6,755 bases of DNA from Pseudanabaena sp. UBA1465 (GCA_002325645.1 DCSN01000013.1:49244-55998); one strand, 5' to 3'; positions 1 through 6,716 are shown, counted from the first letter of the stretch. The notes: generated by a model from the sequence alone, not told the origin. Numbers and translations: made by a program.

Positions 1-25
1 GGCAGAATCAAACCTGCTGGGTAAA

Positions 26-979
26 TTAAAAAGGAGCTTTGATTTTTGGCTCTTTGTAGTCTAGTTCCTTGAGCTTCTTGAGAATGCGGCTAAAGTATTC
101 CTGCATATAGGATTCAAGGGTAGTCATCTCTTCTTCTTGCAATCCAAAGATTTTGTAAGTCTCGGTCATGTCAGCATCGAGGGGAATCCCACTAGCGAGG
201 ACTTCGGCATAGGTCATGCGCTCGGCAAAGCTCCAGCCCCATTCAAATCCGAGGGCAACTTTGCGAGCAAAGCGCAATAAACCGAGGGGCATGTTTGCGG
301 TTTTGCGAGTGCGCCCTGACATTCTTTCGCAGAGTTTGATGATTTCGCTGGGTTGCCATGCTTTCGGCCCTGCGATCGCAAAGGATTGACGCTCGGTTTC
401 CTTGACTTCTAGCGCCCGAATGGCAAACTTGGCAATATCTTGAGTATTCATATAGGCGATCGGTGAAGCTTCACCGCCGAGCCAGATAGTTTGATTTTCA
501 AGGATGGGGATCGCATATTCACCAATCAAGTTTTGGAAAAAGCCACAGGGCTTGAGAATGGTGTAGTTGAGATTTGTAGATTCTAAAAATTTTTCAGTAC
601 AGTATTTGATGTCCATCAGGGGGACGTTAGGATATTTTTCAGCATTGAGAATCGAGAAAAATACAAAGCGTTCAATATTGGCGCGTTCAGCCGCTTGGAT
701 CAGCGCTACTTTGCCTTGCCAATCAACCTCTTTAATTCTGAGAGAGCCAGTGGCGCGGGTGGTAGCAGCATCAATTACTTGAGTAACACCTTCTAGAGCA
801 TCATCAATGCTGTCAGGTTGCATAAGATTGCCTGCAACTAGTTCAGCCCCCCATTCTCTAAGAAAGCCAGCCTTTTTCGGATACCGCACAAAACATTTAA
901 CTTTTAGCCCCCGATCTAGTGCATGACGGGTGATTTGACGACCTAGTGTACCTGTCGCACCTACGATCAGTAAGCTCAT
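26..979 (-). CDS. ycf39: Ycf39, atypical SDR-family photosystem II assembly factor
   Basis: The 317-residue product is an NmrA-like atypical short-chain dehydrogenase with an N-terminal Rossmann fold: GATGTLG at residues 7-13 is the GxxGxxG dinucleotide-binding loop. Segments I recognise from cyanobacterial Ycf39 include REWGAELVAGN (41-51), FVFFSIL (105-111), PLMDIK..CTEKFL (120-132), PIAYMNTQD (173-181), LCERMSG (216-222) and the tail ESYMQEYFSRILKKLKELDY (289-308). In Synechocystis, Ycf39 acts with high-light-inducible Hlip proteins on early photosystem II reaction-centre intermediates and helps supply chlorophyll to newly made D1; the plant homologue is HCF244. That role is family knowledge, not visible here. 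The length is normal for the family and the frame is intact. The ATG at 977-979 puts the Rossmann loop in the usual place. No Shine-Dalgarno sequence precedes it, only an A/T run. It is transcribed divergently from metH across 188 bp. Residues Y126 and K130 happen to have YxxxK spacing, though atypical SDRs of this group are generally thought not to be active reductases. Confidence 0.93.
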   Translation of the reverse strand: MSLLIVGATGTLGRQITRHALDRGLKVKCFVRYPKKAGFLREWGAELVAGNLMQPDSIDDALEGVTQVIDAATTRATGSLRIKEVDWQGKVALIQAAERANIERFVFFSILNAEKYPNVPLMDIKYCTEKFLESTNLNYTILKPCGFFQNLIGEYAIPILENQTIWLGGEASPIAYMNTQDIAKFAIRALEVKETERQSFAIAGPKAWQPSEIIKLCERMSGRTRKTANMPLGLLRFARKVALGFEWGWSFAERMTYAEVLASGIPLDADMTETYKIFGLQEEEMTTLESYMQEYFSRILKKLKELDYKEPKIKAPF

Positions 980-1045
980 AAAATTTTTTTTATTAAAATA
1001 AGTTTGTAAACATATATAAATCTAACAGATATTTGGTGACATCTT

Positions 1046-1075
1046 TTGGTACGCGATATTAGCGATCGCTATATC
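1046..1075 (+). promoter_or_regulatory. Weak candidate metH promoter
   Basis: TTGGTA (1046-1051) and TATATC (1070-1075) are separated by 18 bases and resemble -35 and -10 elements of a sigma-70-type promoter. A transcript from here would start near 1082, just upstream of the AGGTAG segment that can pair with the 3' arm of the leader hairpin. The match is imperfect and such AT-rich hexamers arise often by chance; other spacings in the region are about as good. Confidence 0.22.
1055..1075. repeat. HIP1-centred near-palindrome
   Basis: The HIP1 decamer AGCGATCGCT (1061-1070) is flanked by GATAT (1055-1059) and ATATC (1071-1075), which are exact reverse complements. One unpaired T at 1060 breaks the symmetry. 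The result is a 20-base dyad, double the normal HIP1 palindrome. It could be a protein-binding site or an RNA hairpin, and it overlaps the candidate -10 element of metH. Because HIP1 is itself self-complementary, only the five-base flanking arms are extra evidence. Confidence 0.5.
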
Positions 1076-1096
1076 TTGCTATAGGTAGAGTTAAGG

Positions 1097-1131
1097 GCAG
1101 AGCGATCGCCAAAATCGCTACCTGCTTTTTT
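1097..1131 (+). terminator. Terminator-like hairpin in metH leader (candidate attenuator)
   Basis: GCAG (1097-1100) and AGCGAT (1101-1106) pair with ATCGCT (1114-1119) and CTGC (1122-1125) around a seven-base loop. This gives a ten-pair stem with a two-base AC bulge on the 3' side, followed at once by six Ts (1126-1131). That is the shape of an intrinsic terminator on the plus strand. No plus-strand gene lies upstream in the window, since the neighbour is the divergent ycf39, and the hairpin stands 36 bases before the metH ATG. It would therefore act on the metH leader itself. AGGTAG (1083-1088) is complementary to CTACCT (1118-1123), and GGTAG (1132-1136) to CTACC (1118-1122), so competing structures can be drawn. 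Part of the 5' arm lies inside a HIP1 octamer, so chance is a real alternative. Confidence 0.45.
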
Positions 1132-1167
1132 GGTAGAGTAGCTTAATTAGCCTAGGGTATACATCAC

Positions 1168-4100
1168 ATGAGCCTGTTTCTGGAACGTCTTCACAGCAGC
1201 GATCGCCCCGTCATTGTTTTTGATGGTGCGATGGGTACAAATTTGCAAGTCCAAAACCTGACCACCGCAGACTTTGGCGGCGCGGAGTACGAGGGTTGCA
1301 ATGAGTATCTGGTGATAACGAAACCTGAAGCAGTCGCCAAAGTGCATCGCGACTTTTTGGAAGCAGGGGCGGATGTGATCGAAACAGACACCTTTGGCGG
1401 TACGTCGATCGTCCTAGCTGAGTATGACCTTGGTCACATGGCCTATGAGCTTAGTAAAAAAGCCACAGAGTTGGCGAAATCAGTTGCTGCCGAATTTTCC
1501 ACCCCAGAGAAACCGCGCTTTGTGGCGGGATCGATCGGTCCGACAACCAAGTTACCGACTTTGCTGCATATTGATTTCGACACGATGAAGCAGTCCTTTA
1601 TCGAGCAGATCGAGGGGCTATATGATGGCGGCGCGGACTTGCTGTTAATTGAAACCTGTCAGGATGTGCTGCAAATTAAGGTCGCGTTAAATGCGATCGC
1701 CGAATTTTTTACTAAGATATCCGCACAGGGAAAACCGCGCATTCCTGTGATGGTTTCGGTAACGATGGAAACCACTGGCACAATGCTGGTCGGCTCTGAC
1801 ATTTCCGCAGTCGTGACCATTCTCGAACCCTATCCCATTGATATTTTAGGTTTGAACTGCGCCACAGGTCCTGACCTGATGAAGGAGCATATGCAGTATT
1901 TGAGCGCCCATTCGCCCTTTGTGGTTTCCTGTGTCCCTAATGCTGGGTTGCCTGAAAACGTGGGTGGACAGGCATTTTACCGCCTTACCCCTGAAGATCT
2001 GAAAGGACATCTAGCGCATTTTGTTGAAGATTTAGGCGTGCAGGTGATTGGTGGTTGTTGTGGCACAAGACCAGCGCACATCAAGGCTTTAGCCGATGCT
2101 GCTAAGACCCTCAAGCCGAAAAAACGCGAACCGTTAGTCGTGCCTTCGGCGGCTTCCATTTATAGTTCTCAACCCTATATTCAAGATAATTCTTTCCTGA
2201 TTGTCGGTGAGAGATTAAATGCCAGTGGGTCTAAAAAAACCCGCGATTTGCTCAATGCTGAGGATTGGGATGGACTAGTGGCGATCGCGCGATCGCAAGT
2301 AAAAGAAGGCGCACATATCCTTGATGTAAATGTGGACTATGTGGGACGTGATGGCGTGCGCGATATGCATGAACTGGTATCGCGCCTCGTCACTAACGTG
2401 ACTTTGCCTTTGATGTTGGACTCCACCGAATGGGAAAAGATGGAAGCAGGGCTAAAAGTTGCGGGTGGTAAATGTATTCTCAATTCCACTAACTATGAGG
2501 ATGGTGAAGAGCGCTTCTGTAAGGTTGTAAGCCTCGCCAAGCAATATGGAGCAGGGATCGTTATTGGTACAATTGATGAAGATGGGATGGCGCGAACTGC
2601 TGATAAAAAGTTTGAAATTGCTTCCCGTGCTTACAAACAAGCCACCGAAGAATTAGGAATGCCAGCTAGTGAAATCTTCTTTGATACGTTGGCTTTGCCA
2701 ATTTCCACAGGGATTGAAGAGGATCGTCAAAACGCGGCGGCAACCATCGAATCAATTCGTCGCATTAAGGAAGCCATGCCCGAAACCCATGTATTGCTTG
2801 GTGTTTCTAACGTTTCCTTTGGACTAAACCCTGCTTCGCGAGTAGTTCTTAACTCAGTATTTCTCCATGAAGCAATGCAAGTGGGAATGGATTCATCGAT
2901 CGTGAATGCTAGCAAGATCGTACCTCTAAATCGGATTGGCGATCGCGAAAAAGAAGTGGCAAGACAGCTTATCTATGATGAGCGCCAGTTTGATGGTGAT
3001 ATTTGTACCTACGATCCCCTTGGCGAATTTACCAAAATATTTGAAGGTGTCTCGGCGAAGCGCATCAAGGTTGATAAAGCTGATACTCCGATTGAAGAGC
3101 AACTTAAAAATCATATTATTGATGGCGATCGCATTGGTTTAGATGACGCACTCACCGAGGCACTCAAAACCCATGAACCACTGATCATCATTAACCAATT
3201 CCTCCTTGATGGCATGAAAGTAGTTGGCGAACTCTTTGGCTCTGGACAGATGCAGCTTCCCTTTGTGTTGCAATCTGCTGAAACCATGAAATCTGCCGTT
3301 GCTTTTCTTGAGAAGTTTATGGAAAAGGAAGAGGGTGCAAATAAAGGCGTATTCCTGATTGCCACTGTCAAAGGCGATGTCCATGATATTGGTAAAAATC
3401 TTGTCGATATCATTCTCTCTAACAATGGCTACAAAGTCGTAAATATTGGCATCAAGCAATCGGTGGAGAATATCATCAAAGCCTATGAAGAGTGCAAGGC
3501 TGATTGCATTGCCATGAGTGGATTATTGGTCAAATCCACAGCCTTCATGAAGGATAACTTGCAGGAATTTAATCATCGCGGTATCAGCGTTCCCGTGATT
3601 CTCGGCGGCGCGGCGCTGACTCCTAAATTTGTCTATACCGATTGTCAGAATGTCTATAATGGTAAAGTAATCTATGGTAAAGATGCCTTCTCTGACCTGA
3701 ACTTCATGGACAAATATATGCCCGCTAAGGCTGAGGGTAAATGGGAAAATGCCAAAGGTTTCCTAGATGAAGAATTAGCCGTTGTTATTGATACTTCTGA
3801 GAAAGACGTAACGACTGCGGCTGAGGATAAAGCTAAAAAAGAAGCGGCGCTTGCAGAGCGCTATTTAGATATTGGGCGATCGGATTCGGTAGATACCAAT
3901 ATCCCCCGTCCTAATCCTCCCTACTGGGGAACCAAGATTCTCCAAGGTGCAGACATTCCCATTGAAGAACTATTCTGGAATCTGGATTTGCAAGCCCTAT
4001 TTGCGGGTCAATGGCAATTCCGCAAGCCTCAAGGACAGTCTCGTGAGGAGTACGATGTCTTCCTGCAAGAAACCGTTTATCCAATTCTGGAGATATGGAA

Positions 4101-4725
4101 AGAACGGGTAATTAAGGAAAAATTACTAGAACCAACGCTAGTATATGGCTATTTCCCCGTCCTTGCGGAAGGAAATACGGTCTATGTGTATGATCCTCAA
4201 GATATCGATAACATTAAGAACGCTGAGCCAATCAATTCTATTGTGTTCCCTCGTCAAAAGTCTCAACGTCGTCTCTGTATTGCCGATTTCTTCTCTCCCA
4301 AAGAGTCGGGAATTATTGATGTCTTGCCATTGCAAGCCGTCACCGTTGGACATATTGCCACGGATTTCGCTCAAGAGTTATTCAAAGCGAATCAATATAC
4401 CGATTACCTCTATTTTCACGGCTTAGCGGTACAGATAGCAGAGGCGATCGCGGAGTGGTCACATACGCGCATTCGCCAAGAGCTAGGCTTTGGCGGCGAA
4501 GATCCTGATAATATTCGCGATATCCTCGCCCAGCGCTATCATGGCTCTCGCTATAGTTTTGGCTATCCCGCCTGTCCAAATATGCAGGATCAGTACAAGC
4601 TTCTCGATTTGCTCGATGCGAAGCGGGTTGGGTTAGAAATGGATGAGAGCGAACAACTCTATCCTGAACAGTCAACCACTGCGTTAATTGTGCATCATCC
4701 TGTGGCTAAGTATTTCAGTGCTTAA
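1168..4725 (+). CDS. metH: Cobalamin-dependent methionine synthase MetH
   Basis: The 1185-residue enzyme (EC 2.1.1.13) transfers the methyl group of 5-methyltetrahydrofolate to homocysteine through methylcobalamin, giving methionine in the cytoplasm. All modules are visible. The homocysteine domain (about 1-325) has DGAMGT at 19-24 and the zinc ligands C231 (LNCATGP) and C297-C298 (GGCCGT). The pterin domain (about 340-620) has VGERLNASGSKK (346-357), LDVNVD (385-390), LMLDST (415-420) and LLGVSNVSFGL (543-553). The four-helix cap is at about 640-720. The cobalamin domain (about 725-865) has GDVHDIGKN (736-744) with cobalt ligand H739, its partner D737, S784, and LGGAALT (812-818). The reactivation domain (about 905-1185) binds S-adenosylmethionine; D940, R1128 and GYPACP (1132-1137) match its conserved positions. 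It lacks the last 30-40 residues of the E. coli protein, apparently usual for this shorter MetH type. The ATG at 1168 is supported because the next in-frame ATG lies inside the conserved DGAMGT. No frameshift is seen. Confidence 0.98.
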   Translation: MSLFLERLHSSDRPVIVFDGAMGTNLQVQNLTTADFGGAEYEGCNEYLVITKPEAVAKVHRDFLEAGADVIETDTFGGTSIVLAEYDLGHMAYELSKKATELAKSVAAEFSTPEKPRFVAGSIGPTTKLPTLLHIDFDTMKQSFIEQIEGLYDGGADLLLIETCQDVLQIKVALNAIAEFFTKISAQGKPRIPVMVSVTMETTGTMLVGSDISAVVTILEPYPIDILGLNCATGPDLMKEHMQYLSAHSPFVVSCVPNAGLPENVGGQAFYRLTPEDLKGHLAHFVEDLGVQVIGGCCGTRPAHIKALADAAKTLKPKKREPLVVPSAASIYSSQPYIQDNSFLIVGERLNASGSKKTRDLLNAEDWDGLVAIARSQVKEGAHILDVNVDYVGRDGVRDMHELVSRLVTNVTLPLMLDSTEWEKMEAGLKVAGGKCILNSTNYEDGEERFCKVVSLAKQYGAGIVIGTIDEDGMARTADKKFEIASRAYKQATEELGMPASEIFFDTLALPISTGIEEDRQNAAATIESIRRIKEAMPETHVLLGVSNVSFGLNPASRVVLNSVFLHEAMQVGMDSSIVNASKIVPLNRIGDREKEVARQLIYDERQFDGDICTYDPLGEFTKIFEGVSAKRIKVDKADTPIEEQLKNHIIDGDRIGLDDALTEALKTHEPLIIINQFLLDGMKVVGELFGSGQMQLPFVLQSAETMKSAVAFLEKFMEKEEGANKGVFLIATVKGDVHDIGKNLVDIILSNNGYKVVNIGIKQSVENIIKAYEECKADCIAMSGLLVKSTAFMKDNLQEFNHRGISVPVILGGAALTPKFVYTDCQNVYNGKVIYGKDAFSDLNFMDKYMPAKAEGKWENAKGFLDEELAVVIDTSEKDVTTAAEDKAKKEAALAERYLDIGRSDSVDTNIPRPNPPYWGTKILQGADIPIEELFWNLDLQALFAGQWQFRKPQGQSREEYDVFLQETVYPILEIWKERVIKEKLLEPTLVYGYFPVLAEGNTVYVYDPQDIDNIKNAEPINSIVFPRQKSQRRLCIADFFSPKESGIIDVLPLQAVTVGHIATDFAQELFKANQYTDYLYFHGLAVQIAEAIAEWSHTRIRQELGFGGEDPDNIRDILAQRYHGSRYSFGYPACPNMQDQYKLLDLLDAKRVGLEMDESEQLYPEQSTTALIVHHPVAKYFSA
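2281..2296. repeat. Two abutting HIP1 octamers within metH
   Basis: GCGATCGC occurs twice back to back with no spacer, inside metH codons for AIARSQ (372-377). HIP1 is the highly over-represented octamer of many cyanobacterial genomes. Single copies elsewhere in the window start at 372, 1062, 1102, 1199, 1693, 2939, 3125, 4444, 5092, 5437, 6067 and 6442. The 14 copies fall in all three complete genes and the ycf39/metH spacer, which supports a native chromosomal origin for the whole window. Confidence 0.9.
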
Positions 4726-4739
4726 ATTTCAGTGCTTAA
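4712..4739 (+). repeat. Perfect 14-bp tandem duplication across the metH stop
   Basis: ATTTCAGTGCTTAA occurs at 4712-4725 and again, with no gap, at 4726-4739. The first copy encodes the last residues of MetH (F-S-A) and its TAA stop; the second lies wholly in the spacer. Since the first stop is intact, the protein is unchanged. Replication slippage is the simplest origin. Confidence 0.9.
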
Positions 4740-4800
4740 ATAATGGCATTGCATTTTGTATTTGAATTGGCGCTAAATTTTTATCGAGTTAATCACAAAA
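4726..4800 (+). promoter_or_regulatory. metH to DUF389 gene spacer
   Basis: These 75 bases hold the second copy of the 14-bp duplication and then AT-rich sequence. I see no hairpin with a T-tract, so no intrinsic terminator for metH, and read-through into the next gene is plausible. A weak promoter can be drawn, for example TTGCAT at 4749-4754 and TAAATT at 4774-4779 with a long 19-base gap, but it is no better than chance. No convincing Shine-Dalgarno sequence precedes the next ATG. Confidence 0.35.
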
Positions 4801-6588
4801 ATGGCAAAGAATACTTCTAGCTGGCAAATATATCGGGATTGGCTTGCCACGCAAATGGGCGTGGATGAAGAACGCAAAACTGATGTCTATCTAGAAATCT
4901 CTCAAGCGGCGACTTTAACCGATGCAGCCTATTGGTTTCAGTTGGTTTTTGCGGCGGGGATTGCCACGATTGGGTTGGTGTTAAGTAGTCCTGCGGTAAT
5001 TATCGGCGCAATGTTGATTTCGCCTCTGATGGGACCAATTCTGTCGTTGGGTTTAGCGTTGGCTACGGGTGACTTTGTGCTGCTAGTTAGGGCGATCGCC
5101 AATCTCACGATTAGCTGTTTGGTTGCCATCAGTTTTGCCATTTTGTTAATTTTTACCCTGCCATTTAAGGAAGCCACTAGTGAAATTTTAGCGAGAACAA
5201 CCCCTAATACGCTTGATTTAGGAATTGCTTTGTTTTCAGGAGCAATTGGGGCGCTCGCAACTTGCCGACCAATCAAAGGTGTAATTACCTCGATTCCTGG
5301 AGTATCGATCGCCGTTGCCCTGATGCCACCCCTATGCGTAGTTGGCTTTGGTATCGGCATGGGATTTAGCCTCAATTTAGCCGAAGGATTGCAGATTTCC
5401 AAGGGTGGGGGGTTATTATTTTTGACTAACCTTGTGGCGATCGCCTTTGCTTCCACACTAGTATTTTTGGGGCTAAACATTGATACAGAAAACGTGCGTC
5501 AAAGAGCCAAGTTATGGGAATCTAGCGATCATGAAAGTTTAGCAGTGCAGAACTTTTTAGGTAGTTATAAATTTTTGCAAAAGTTGCGCCCAATTGGTAG
5601 TTTACCCAGTCGATTGCTAGTAGGATTTTTAGCAATATTGGCGCTTTTAGTTCCTCTTAGTAGTTCCTTTGCTAAATTGGGTCAAGAAGTATCTCTTAAA
5701 CAGCAACAAAATGCTCTACGCCGCAATGCCATTAGTATTTGGCAAGATCGATTTAGTAATTTTCCCAATAAGCAGATCCGCTCATCCATTGAAAGGTTAT
5801 CCATTACCGAAAAAGATAAATTGGTCACGGTCAAATTGAACGTTTTCACCAGTAAACTTTATTCTGATGCGGAAAAAGAACAATATATACAGCAGCTTGC
5901 CAACAAAATAGACAAAGTTCCTCAGCAAATTCAATTTACTTTGACGGAAATTCCCACCGCCACTAATGAGCTTTTAGTTAAAAAGGAAGAAGTGATTCAG
6001 CCGACTGTTCCACTGCCTCCTAGCCTCAATGAATTGCAGATTAATCTTTTGCAATCTCTAAATAAGGCGATCGCTGATGTTTCTTTCCCACCAAATATGC
6101 AATTAGTGGATTATGCGGTCAGTATTGGCAATTCGCAGGCTTTTTTAATTAATATCGCCTATTTAAGCGATCGTCCTTTCAGTGAAGATGCTCAAGCATT
6201 GGTAATGCGGGATATCCAGAAACGACTAGGGGTGAGTGAGGCCAAGGTCAGTTTCGACTACATCAGTACAGCAGTTAGTGAAATTATATTTGATGAGAAT
6301 ACTGCCACAATTCCTACAAATGCTAATGCCAATCTTGACCAGATTGGGAAATTGCTACAGCTTTATCCCCAACTGAATTTATCGGTTACGATCAGCTTGC
6401 GGGATCTCGAAAATAATGATTTAAAAAAATCTTACTTTCAGGCGATCGCTACATATTTAGCATCAAAATGGCAAATTCCTAAACAGCAGTTGAATGTTAT
6501 TCAGTCTGTGAGTTTAGATAATTTGAATTCGATTAATCCATCACAAAATAGTAAAGCTCTATTAAAAATCACTTTGAAACGGAGGTAG
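4801..6588 (+). CDS. DUF389-family integral membrane protein with large C-terminal soluble region
   Basis: This 595-residue protein has the DUF389 signature: GIATIGLVLSSPAVIIGAML (53-72) with ISPLMGPI (73-80), then LDLGIALFSGAIGALA (138-153) and IPGVSIAVALMPPLCVVG (165-182). The family has no established biochemical function. Seven hydrophobic segments are visible, at about 44-61, 64-88, 94-120, 137-156, 163-188, 203-225 and 271-290. The loop at 231-265 is rich in K and R, so it is probably cytoplasmic. That places the N terminus inside and the roughly 300-residue C-terminal region in the periplasm. This region seems to contain three beta-alpha-beta units (about 341-384, 446-488 and 526-570). 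The last, with the stretch from 495 (IIFDEN, then LDQIGKLLQLYP at 512-523), resembles an OmpA-like domain but lacks the GHTD-type loop and the usual Arg, so peptidoglycan binding is doubtful. Start: ATG 75 bp after metH, before an amphipathic N-terminal segment; no clear ribosome site. The frame is intact, and HIP1 copies inside argue for a resident gene. Transport or envelope sensing are guesses only. Confidence 0.85.
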   Translation: MAKNTSSWQIYRDWLATQMGVDEERKTDVYLEISQAATLTDAAYWFQLVFAAGIATIGLVLSSPAVIIGAMLISPLMGPILSLGLALATGDFVLLVRAIANLTISCLVAISFAILLIFTLPFKEATSEILARTTPNTLDLGIALFSGAIGALATCRPIKGVITSIPGVSIAVALMPPLCVVGFGIGMGFSLNLAEGLQISKGGGLLFLTNLVAIAFASTLVFLGLNIDTENVRQRAKLWESSDHESLAVQNFLGSYKFLQKLRPIGSLPSRLLVGFLAILALLVPLSSSFAKLGQEVSLKQQQNALRRNAISIWQDRFSNFPNKQIRSSIERLSITEKDKLVTVKLNVFTSKLYSDAEKEQYIQQLANKIDKVPQQIQFTLTEIPTATNELLVKKEEVIQPTVPLPPSLNELQINLLQSLNKAIADVSFPPNMQLVDYAVSIGNSQAFLINIAYLSDRPFSEDAQALVMRDIQKRLGVSEAKVSFDYISTAVSEIIFDENTATIPTNANANLDQIGKLLQLYPQLNLSVTISLRDLENNDLKKSYFQAIATYLASKWQIPKQQLNVIQSVSLDNLNSINPSQNSKALLKITLKRR

Positions 6589-6600
6589 TCCTAAGGGACT
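6587..6600 (+). other. Short hairpin at the end of the DUF389 gene
   Basis: AGTCC (6587-6591) and GGACT (6596-6600) are perfect reverse complements around a four-base loop. The hairpin begins in the stop codon of the DUF389 gene. No T-tract follows, so it is not a standard intrinsic terminator. It could mark the transcript end, protect the 3' end, or be a remnant of a small palindromic repeat. Just after it, GACTTAC (6597-6603) and GACTTAA (6604-6610) form a seven-base near-duplication. Confidence 0.4.
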
Positions 6601-6615
6601 TACGACTTAATAAAG

Positions 6616-6663
6616 GTAATTGCTCAACTTATAACAAATGTAATTGCTCAACTTATAACAAAT
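6616..6663 (+). repeat. Perfect 24-bp tandem duplication
   Basis: A 24-base unit beginning GTAATTGCTC and ending ATAACAAAT occurs at 6616-6639 and again, immediately and without mismatch, at 6640-6663. Each copy carries TATAAC (6630-6635 and 6654-6659), a five-of-six match to a -10 element. Neither copy has a good -35 seventeen bases upstream. The sequence AATAAAG precedes the first copy (6609-6615) and also spans the end of the second (6661-6667). The repeat lies between the DUF389 stop and the possible gene at the right edge, so it may alter a promoter or an untranslated region, or be simple slippage. Confidence 0.92.
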
Positions 6664-6716
6664 AAAGACTTGAGGGGATTCAAAGCAGCAAGAATCGACT
6701 CAAAAGTAGATAAACC

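Larger units (their letters stand above)
980..1167. promoter_or_regulatory. Divergent ycf39/metH intergenic region
   Basis: This 188-bp spacer separates two divergent genes, so both promoters should lie here. The ycf39 side is very A/T-rich: eight Ts at 984-991, and a TATATA on the minus strand at about 1013-1018 that could serve as a -10 element, although no good -35 stands at the right distance. The metH side is richer in GC and carries two HIP1 octamers (1062-1069 and 1102-1109), a near-palindrome and a terminator-like hairpin, which are listed separately. AGGG at 1154-1157 lies 10 bases before the metH ATG and is the only Shine-Dalgarno-like sequence there. I looked for a cobalamin-riboswitch B12 box (GCCACTG-like) and found none, and I recognise no other known riboswitch. 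Confidence 0.6.

Noticed and set aside
2..17. GCAG/CTGC inverted repeat just past the ycf39 stop as a terminator
   Set aside because: The stem has only four pairs, no T-tract is visible on the minus strand, and the window edge cuts the region.
567..782. 71-codon plus-strand open frame inside ycf39
   Set aside because: It lies antisense to conserved ycf39 sequence and has no domain or ribosome site.
980..1167. Cobalamin riboswitch before metH
   Set aside because: No B12 box is seen and the leader is short for this class; B12-dependent MetH is also not the isozyme usually repressed by B12, which is MetE.
3111..3459. Two overlapping minus-strand open frames of 104 and 106 codons inside metH
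   Set aside because: Both are antisense to the strongly conserved cap and cobalamin domains and resemble no known protein; they are shadows of metH codon use.
4938..5480. 180-codon open frame on the minus strand inside the DUF389 gene
   Set aside because: It lies antisense to the conserved membrane core, has no recognisable domain, and low-complexity P/I/A/K composition expected from the reverse complement of hydrophobic codons.
6581..6586. GGAGGT as a strong ribosome-binding site for a small downstream gene
   Set aside because: It lies inside the last DUF389 codons and no ATG, GTG or TTG stands at a usable distance downstream.
6616..6663. CRISPR array
   Set aside because: Only two repeat units, directly abutting with no spacers, and no cas genes nearby.
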